This document shows, in pieces, positions 40,710 to 45,874 of a stretch of DNA of 45,874 nucleotides. A program made the position numbers and the translations under genes. Positions within the stretch are counted from its first letter, which is position 1. Each line of letters starts with the position of its first letter. This DNA is from Candidatus Melainabacteria bacterium. GTDB taxonomy: Bacteria > Cyanobacteriota > Vampirovibrionia > Vampirovibrionales > Vampirovibrionaceae. The stretch is taken from positions 1 to 45,874 of the forward strand of contig CABHPA010000203.1 in assembly GCA_902168245.1 (NCBI GenBank). Reading direction: 5' to 3'. The notes under the pieces are model-generated. The model was not told where the DNA came from. It saw nothing but the letters and a program-made list of their open reading frames with translations, and did no database searches.

Positions 40710-40717
40710 ATTCTATA
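40710..40717 (-). promoter_or_regulatory. -10-like box close to the methyltransferase start
   Basis: Minus-strand TATAGAAT contains TAGAAT (5 of 6 to consensus) 6 nt before ATG 40703 and TATAGA 8 nt before it. This is the same geometry as at 11728 and 14270, and suggests a leaderless or near-leaderless transcript. No -35 match was found. Confidence 0.35.
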
Positions 40718-40835
40718 GGGAAGAACGCCGTTACGGTAATTTTTCAGCCAAAAATACGAAAAGTGGACTATAAATAACTTTCGACCGTCATAAATGCAGT
40801 ATGATCAGAATCAGCCTCCGGACGAGTGTTTGAAT

Positions 40836-41987
40836 ATGAAGCTGCTGATAATTTCACCCCAGGCCAACGCCCCCATGACGGATGCCGCGCGCGTATTCCT
40901 CAATATTGGCTATGAGCTTCAAAAGCGGGGCCACTCGGTCAGTTATTACCTGCCACGGGAAACCGCAGCGCCTCTGTTTCGGCAAACGGCCGAGCTGGAG
41001 GCTGCCATTCGGATAGCGCCCGAAATCGCCCAGGAATGCCGCCATAAACGCTACGACATGGTGATTGCCCCGCATGCTGTTGGCTGGTGCCTGTCCACGT
41101 TCCGGAAATGGCTTTTGCCCCGGAAAACCAAGATGGTTTCCTGGCATTCCGGGCAAGCGGAATTTGTCTCAGAAAGAACGCCTGAAACAGTAAACCGACT
41201 CTCGCCATTTCACAACTTTTTACATGGGTTAAATTGCTGGGCCACCCGTCAGGCCATTAAAACCCAGGATGGTTTTTTCTTCACATCCCTGGAAGAACGG
41301 GACTGGGCGCAAAAACGCTATCCCCTGGAATCGCGAAAGGCGCTTTATTTGCCCAACGGCGTATCAGCCGCGTTTTACTTTAAGGAAAGGCATGAACGAA
41401 CGGGGGAAACCCAAAACCTGCTATCGGTAGGGCATTGGCCTGCCAACGCACAATGCCTGTCCGCGGCTTTTACCAGCTTGCATGCACAATACCCCGCCCT
41501 GCAACTATCCATCGTCAACCCGCTTCATCCCTCGGACGCATTGCTGCAAACCTTCCCCCAAAACGTCCATGAGCATATCCGCATTGTTCCCGATGCAGAT
41601 GAGAAAACCCTGATTGGACTCTACCAGGCGCACGATATCCTGATACTTCCCCCCTCAACCCAAGGGCCGCCCTTAACCCTGCTGGAAGGCATGGCCAGCG
41701 CGCTGCCGATTGTGGCCAGCAACGGCATCGGTCTCCAGGACTTGATCTCGCATTACCAAAGCGGCCTGTTGATTCCGCCGAATGACGAGAACGCGCTCAT
41801 CCAGGCGTTGAGCCACCTGCTGGACAATCCTGAACTGTGCAGGCAACTGGGGCAGGCTGCCCATGAAACCGCCAGCCTGTACTATACCTGGCGGCAGGTC
41901 AGTGATATTTTTGAGGAGAAGCTGCGCCAAATTCTGCATAACAAGCTGCCGCTGCCGGACTGGATGATCGTTACCTCGCATGTGTAG
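40836..41987 (+). CDS. Glycosyltransferase, GT4-like (GT-B fold)
   Basis: 383 residues from ATG 40836; an earlier in-frame ATG at 40794 is possible. The N-terminal MKLLIISPQANAPMTDAARVFLNIGYELQKRGHSVSYYLP is a typical GT-B N-domain start. The C-terminal domain has LLSVGHWPANAQCL, LIGLYQAHDILILPPSTQGPPLTLLEGMASALPIVASNGIGLQDLI, where the E of LLEG is the conserved sugar-nucleotide-binding glutamate, and GLLIPPNDENALIQALSHLLDNPELCRQLG. It is cytosolic or membrane-associated; donor and acceptor are unknown. It overlaps the DUF218 gene by 8 bp, so the two are co-translated. Confidence 0.92.
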   Translation: MKLLIISPQANAPMTDAARVFLNIGYELQKRGHSVSYYLPRETAAPLFRQTAELEAAIRIAPEIAQECRHKRYDMVIAPHAVGWCLSTFRKWLLPRKTKMVSWHSGQAEFVSERTPETVNRLSPFHNFLHGLNCWATRQAIKTQDGFFFTSLEERDWAQKRYPLESRKALYLPNGVSAAFYFKERHERTGETQNLLSVGHWPANAQCLSAAFTSLHAQYPALQLSIVNPLHPSDALLQTFPQNVHEHIRIVPDADEKTLIGLYQAHDILILPPSTQGPPLTLLEGMASALPIVASNGIGLQDLISHYQSGLLIPPNDENALIQALSHLLDNPELCRQLGQAAHETASLYYTWRQVSDIFEEKLRQILHNKLPLPDWMIVTSHV

Positions 41988-42633
41988 GAATCCCTTCTTC
42001 GGGCCATCGCCAAAAGCGCTTCCATACACTGCGATCATCGCCGTCTTTTCGCTGCTGGCGCTCGCCTGCCTCTCGCCCCGCATCAACCTGCTGGATCGAC
42101 TGATTGCGGTTCCCGACCAGCGCCGCCCCGCAGATGTGATTGTCGCGTTTTCCGCCAGCCAGTTAAACCGATGCGAAGGGCATCCCAATATTTTCCAGCG
42201 GGAATATTACGCGGCCCTGCTGCTGCGCCAGCATTTCAGCCTTTCCGGCAAACTGCTGATCAGCGGCGTTTACACGCGGCAGCCGGGCGCGCTGGAAGCC
42301 TGCCGGGTCAAGTTGGCCAACCAGTTCAACATCGCCCCCGACCAATTGCTTATCGACAACTCGGCGGAAACCACGCTGGACAATGCGCGGAACGTCCGCA
42401 AGATTATGAGCCGAAACCACTGGCGCACGGCCTTGCTGGTCACTTCCCGCAGCCACATGTTCCGGGCGGATCATGCGCTCCAAAAACAAGGCGTGAGCGT
42501 ATACACGGCGCAAATTCAGGATTACCCGGCCTATCACAATGCCTGGCTGGACACCGAACGAATCAACAATCTGCAACGACTCCTCTATGAGTACGGCGCA
42601 CTGCTCAAGTACAAATGGTACGGTTATATTTAA
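41980..42633 (+). CDS. DUF218 (YdcF/ElyC/SanA-like) protein
   Basis: 217 residues; it starts within the GT4 gene. One N-terminal membrane helix (YTAIIAVFSLLALACLS). The DUF218 domain then shows DVIVAFSASQLNRCEGHP, LLISGVYTR, LLIDNSAETTLDNARNVRKIMSRNHWRTALLVTSRSHMFRADHALQKQGVSVY, with the typical S-ETT-NA and TS-H-RA segments. The expected location is the periplasmic face. Family members affect envelope polysaccharide and peptidoglycan homeostasis by a mechanism still unclear. Placement inside a polysaccharide operon agrees with that. Confidence 0.9.
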   Translation: MCRNPFFGPSPKALPYTAIIAVFSLLALACLSPRINLLDRLIAVPDQRRPADVIVAFSASQLNRCEGHPNIFQREYYAALLLRQHFSLSGKLLISGVYTRQPGALEACRVKLANQFNIAPDQLLIDNSAETTLDNARNVRKIMSRNHWRTALLVTSRSHMFRADHALQKQGVSVYTAQIQDYPAYHNAWLDTERINNLQRLLYEYGALLKYKWYGYI

Positions 42634-42720
42634 GGCTCATCACCGGAATCATTTTAGCGCATGCAAACCGAGCGCACGAAATTCCGAAATACAGTCCCAT
42701 TGATAGAGGGAGCAAGCCGC

Positions 42721-44901
42721 ATGCGGCAGGTATTCCAAAAATCCTATCTGAGCAAAGCGCTCTGCGTGGAAGAAGTGCCTGCGCCCGTATTACAGGGCAT
42801 CGGGGCGCTGGTGCAAAACGCGGCGTCGCTGATTAGCCCCGGCACCGAACGGGCCACCGTTTCTTTCGCCCGAAAGGGGTTAATCGCCAAGGCCCAGTCC
42901 CAGCCGGAAAGATTGCAATTGCTGCTGCGCAAAATGAAACAGGTGGGCGTGGCGAATACGCTGCAACTGGCCAAATGCAAACTGGAAACCCCGATCCCGC
43001 TGGGCTACAGCACGGCAGGCATCGTGCTTCAGGCCAGCCCGGATTTGCCCGACATGCCAATTGGCGCGCGCGTGGCCTGTGCAGGCAGCCAATACGCCAA
43101 CCATGCCGAAGTGGTCTACATTCCCAAAAACCTTTGCGTCCCCCTGCCGGACGCGCTGTCTTTTGAGGAGGGCAGTTTTGTAGCCCCCGGCGCCATTGCC
43201 CTGCATGGTGTCCGGCTGGCGAAAATTGGCCTGGGAGAAACCGTGCTGATTATCGGGCTGGGACTGATTGGGCAATTAACGGCGCAACTGGTAGCGGCCC
43301 ACGGCGGTATTCCCATCGGGATCGATCTGGATCCACACCGGCTGGAGTTAGCCAGCAAGCTGGGAATGGCCCATGCATTCCACCGGGGGCAAGCCAACCT
43401 GGAGGCGGCCATTTTACAACTCACCCAAAATCGCGGGGCCGATTCGGTTTTAATTACGGCGGCGACGCCATCTTCCGATCCGATCTACCTGGCGGGCGAA
43501 TTGTGCCGTGAAAAAGGCAGGGTGGTTGTGGTTGGCGACGTGGGAATGCAAGTTCCCCGCAGCATTTATTACCACAAGGAAATTTCGCTGGTCGTTTCCC
43601 GCTCCTACGGGCCGGGACGGTATGACGAGAATTACGAAACCCGCGGACAGGAATATCCCGCCGCCTACGTGCGCTGGAGCGAACGGGACAACATGGCCGC
43701 TTTTCTGCGCCTGGCCGCCGAGGGAAAAATTCAGTTGCAGCCCCTGATTGAACGGCGCTACCCGGTGGCGGAAGCCGTGCAGGCTTACGACCTGCTCATG
43801 GATTCGAGCGTAAAACCCCAGCCGCTGGGAATAGTACTGACCTACCCCGCACACCGAGCCGATGCCCCGGTCGCCCACAAACTGCCGCTCAGGCAAGACG
43901 GCAAACCGCTGGCGGGCGACATCGGCCTCAGCCTGATCGGGGCCGGAAATTTCCTGAACGGAACCTTGCTGCCCCTACTGAAACGACAACCACATCTCAG
44001 CTTGCGCGGCGTGGCTTCCCGTTCCGGATTAAATTCAAAAAACACGGGGTTATCTGGCAGTTTTTCATTCTGCTCCACCGATTATCAGGACTTGCTGGAT
44101 GATCCGCACACGCAGGCCATTCTAATCGCCACCCGGCACGATAGCCATGCAAATTTGCTATGCCAGGCGTTACAGGCCGGAAAACACGCGTTTGTAGAGA
44201 AGCCCATGGCCATCAACCGGAAGCAACTTCAGCAGTGTACGCAAGCAATTCGCCAGGCTTCCGGCCTACAGGTCATGACCGGTTTCAACCGCCGCTTCGC
44301 ACCGCTCAGCCAGGAATTGAAAAAACAGATCCACCGGCAAAAGGGGGACTGTCCGCTCACCATCCACTACCGGGTTCTGGCTGGGTTCATACCGGAAGAT
44401 CACTGGGTGCATCAGGATGGAGGGCGCATTGTGGGAGAGCTTTGCCATTTTATTGACTGGTGCCAGTTTATAACGGATGAAGCGCCAAAATCGGTTTACG
44501 CGCATGCCACCGGCACTGGCCATAACCGGGACATTAGCATTCAGCTTGCCTTGAGCGGCGGCTCTATCGCGCAGATTGAATACGCAATGCGGATTGATCC
44601 AGCCAGCGCCGCCGCGTTAGGCAAAGAAAAAATCGAGGTTTTGGGCGCCGGGTGGGTCGCGGAAATGCATGATTTTACAACACTGCGCCTGACCCGGAAC
44701 GGCAAAACGGAAACCCGCAGGCTCTCCAGGCCAGACAAGGGTCACAGCGCAGAAATCCAGGCATTCGTAGCGGCGCTTCAAAGTGGAAAATCAGCCATGC
44801 CGATTGAATCCATACTACTCACCACGGAAACCACATTCGCCATTCTGGATTCGCTGCAAAGCAAGCAGCCAGAACCTATTCATCTACCGGAGAACCCATG
44901 A
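42721..44901 (+). CDS. Fused alcohol dehydrogenase-type and Gfo/Idh/MocA oxidoreductase
   Basis: 726 residues from ATG 42721, where GAGGGAG lies about 8 nt upstream; the earlier ATG 42661 lacks one. The first half is an MDR (zinc-type alcohol dehydrogenase-like) enzyme: SLISPGTERATV, IPLGYSTAGIV, GARVACAGSQYANHAEVVYIPKNLCVPLPD and the Rossmann GLGLIGQLTAQLVAAHGG. The second half is Gfo/Idh/MocA: LSLIGAGNFLNG, AILIATRHDSHANLLCQALQAGKHAFVEKPMAIN (EKP motif) and MTGFNRRFAPL. Such fusions are known in polysaccharide loci, where they are presumed to oxidise or epimerise nucleotide sugars. It overlaps the GT9 gene by 4 bp (ATGA). Confidence 0.92.
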   Translation: MRQVFQKSYLSKALCVEEVPAPVLQGIGALVQNAASLISPGTERATVSFARKGLIAKAQSQPERLQLLLRKMKQVGVANTLQLAKCKLETPIPLGYSTAGIVLQASPDLPDMPIGARVACAGSQYANHAEVVYIPKNLCVPLPDALSFEEGSFVAPGAIALHGVRLAKIGLGETVLIIGLGLIGQLTAQLVAAHGGIPIGIDLDPHRLELASKLGMAHAFHRGQANLEAAILQLTQNRGADSVLITAATPSSDPIYLAGELCREKGRVVVVGDVGMQVPRSIYYHKEISLVVSRSYGPGRYDENYETRGQEYPAAYVRWSERDNMAAFLRLAAEGKIQLQPLIERRYPVAEAVQAYDLLMDSSVKPQPLGIVLTYPAHRADAPVAHKLPLRQDGKPLAGDIGLSLIGAGNFLNGTLLPLLKRQPHLSLRGVASRSGLNSKNTGLSGSFSFCSTDYQDLLDDPHTQAILIATRHDSHANLLCQALQAGKHAFVEKPMAINRKQLQQCTQAIRQASGLQVMTGFNRRFAPLSQELKKQIHRQKGDCPLTIHYRVLAGFIPEDHWVHQDGGRIVGELCHFIDWCQFITDEAPKSVYAHATGTGHNRDISIQLALSGGSIAQIEYAMRIDPASAAALGKEKIEVLGAGWVAEMHDFTTLRLTRNGKTETRRLSRPDKGHSAEIQAFVAALQSGKSAMPIESILLTTETTFAILDSLQSKQPEPIHLPENP

Positions 44902-45874
44902 ACCTTCGGGATATTAAGGCGAATCTGGCCAAATACGCCCTGCAAGACGATCAGTTATCGCTTCGCCTGTTCAGCCGCTTGCTCTTCAAGCCGCTTGCCA
45001 GAGAAAAAATACGAAATGTGTTGGTATATCGGGTCGGCAACATTGGCGATACGGTAGTTGCAATTCCTGCCCTGGCGGTATTAAGAACCGTATTTCCCCA
45101 AGCCCGCATCACGCTGCTCACCTCGACCGGAGATCCGAATTTACCCGGCGCAAAAGACGTTCTGGAAGCGTTTCCCCAACTGGTGAACCAGGTCATCCAC
45201 TACCTGCCCCAAGAAGCCAAGACTTGGGAAGGGCTTCAACGCCTTAAAATCAGATTACTGGCCCAAGGCCCAATCGATTTATGGGCCAGCCTGCCAATTA
45301 CCCTGCAGACCTTCCATCGCAGTTTGCAGGAAATGCTGATGGCCCGCTGGCTTGGCTGCCAATTCGCCATCGGGTTTTCTCTGCTGCTGCCGGATTTTTT
45401 TAAAACCGTTTACGCCCGCTATCATAAGGAATCGCTCCCCAGAACTGCGGACTGGCTGCTGAATAAGATGGGCGAAGCATTAAGTTACCCGGTCGATCCG
45501 GCAAACCCAAGCAGTTACCTGCAATTTTTGCAGCCGCCCGTTCCCTGGCAACCATGCGATTGGGATATTAACCCACAACAACCCATGCTGGCCGTAAACG
45601 CGGGCGCCAAGCTACCCATTAAACGCTGGCCTTCAGCCTATTTTCAAAAAACCTTGCAGCAACTGCAATTACGGTTTCCTGAATTGCAAATTCTGCTGCT
45701 GGGAAACGAAACGGAAAAAAGCCTCAACGAGGAAATCAGGGATGGGCTGTCAGGCACCGCGCTCAATCTTTCGGGGCAATTAAACCTGTCCCAAACCTGG
45801 AGCCTGTTAAACCAGGCGACCGCTCTATTTTCCAACGACACGGGCGCCATGCACATGGCGGGACTGCTGCAAAA
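44898..45874 (+). CDS. Glycosyltransferase family 9 (heptosyltransferase-like), 5' part
   Basis: The frame begins at ATG 44898, overlapping the previous stop, and runs off the window after 325 codons. The first part shows NVLVYRVGNIGDTVVAIPALAVLRTVFPQARITLLTS, the classic GT9 start with GNIGD. MLAVNAGAKLPIKRWPSAYFQKTLQQLQLRFPELQILLLGNETE and LNLSGQLNLSQTWSLLNQATALFSNDTGAMHMAG match the ADP-heptose-binding half, including the NDTG-MH segment. GT9 enzymes build LPS inner core and related polysaccharides, supporting a Gram-negative envelope. An N-terminal helix of about 35 residues precedes the catalytic start. Confidence 0.93.
   Translation, partial: MNLRDIKANLAKYALQDDQLSLRLFSRLLFKPLAREKIRNVLVYRVGNIGDTVVAIPALAVLRTVFPQARITLLTSTGDPNLPGAKDVLEAFPQLVNQVIHYLPQEAKTWEGLQRLKIRLLAQGPIDLWASLPITLQTFHRSLQEMLMARWLGCQFAIGFSLLLPDFFKTVYARYHKESLPRTADWLLNKMGEALSYPVDPANPSSYLQFLQPPVPWQPCDWDINPQQPMLAVNAGAKLPIKRWPSAYFQKTLQQLQLRFPELQILLLGNETEKSLNEEIRDGLSGTALNLSGQLNLSQTWSLLNQATALFSNDTGAMHMAGLLQ

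Overview
The window reads as chromosomal DNA of a Gram-negative-type, motile bacterium of moderate GC. It carries a flagellar hook cap gene (fliD), a Flp-like pilin, murJ, a primary sigma factor, and at the right end an envelope-polysaccharide cluster ending in a heptosyltransferase-type GT9 gene. From memory, the peptide-permease pair resembles proteins of cyanobacteria. Together with the flagellum and the absence of photosynthesis genes this makes a non-photosynthetic cyanobacterial relative (Vampirovibrionia/Melainabacteria-type) my best guess. That is inference; no 16S or other marker is present.

Layout, left to right. (1) 1-3650: the end of an Ala/Pro/Gln-rich protein with a winged-helix-like C-terminus, prs (PRPP synthetase), an orphan gene, an SRPBCC protein and a small leftward orphan. 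(2) 3651-4582: a long gap with a CTGA array, a promoter-like sequence, strong hairpins, a doubtful ORF and a terminator-like hairpin. (3) 4583-7400: two leftward peptide-ABC permease genes and a divergent GNAT acetyltransferase. (4) 7514-9712: three orphan low-complexity proteins in A-rich DNA. (5) 9819-15907: CoA-binding protein, ubiX, two small Cys-containing proteins, CCA-adding enzyme, a BioD-like ATPase and murJ. (6) 16091-22320: a large Flp-like pilin, proline dehydrogenase, a protein with duplicated RWYD modules, a membrane protein, acyl-CoA dehydrogenase, an SDR and a membrane protein with an HEYRH motif. (7) 22438-29300: M3-like peptidase, pentapeptide-repeat protein, a small membrane protein with mnmA, a DUF2188-like protein and an amino-acid permease. 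(8) 29796-37131: fliD, a receiver-like protein, an HDOD protein, a secreted TPR-metzincin, rpoD and a secreted-looking HELVH protein. (9) 37646-45874: a Wzz/BY-kinase-like protein with a degenerate ATPase, a methyltransferase, and a rightward run of GT4, DUF218, a fused dehydrogenase/oxidoreductase and a GT9 that leaves the window.

Most genes are housekeeping and stand alone or in pairs. The best-integrated unit is the polysaccharide cluster at 37646-45874. No rRNA, tRNA, CRISPR array, insertion sequence or phage module was recognised. The more unusual signals are TTG start codons backed by strong Shine-Dalgarno sites, -10 boxes placed 6-8 nt before start codons with no Shine-Dalgarno site (possible leaderless mRNAs), the structured orphan locus at 3849-4435, a group of orphan proteins with Ser/Thr/Pro-rich N-termini, an oversized Flp-type pilin, and the BY-kinase-like domain that has lost its Walker residues.
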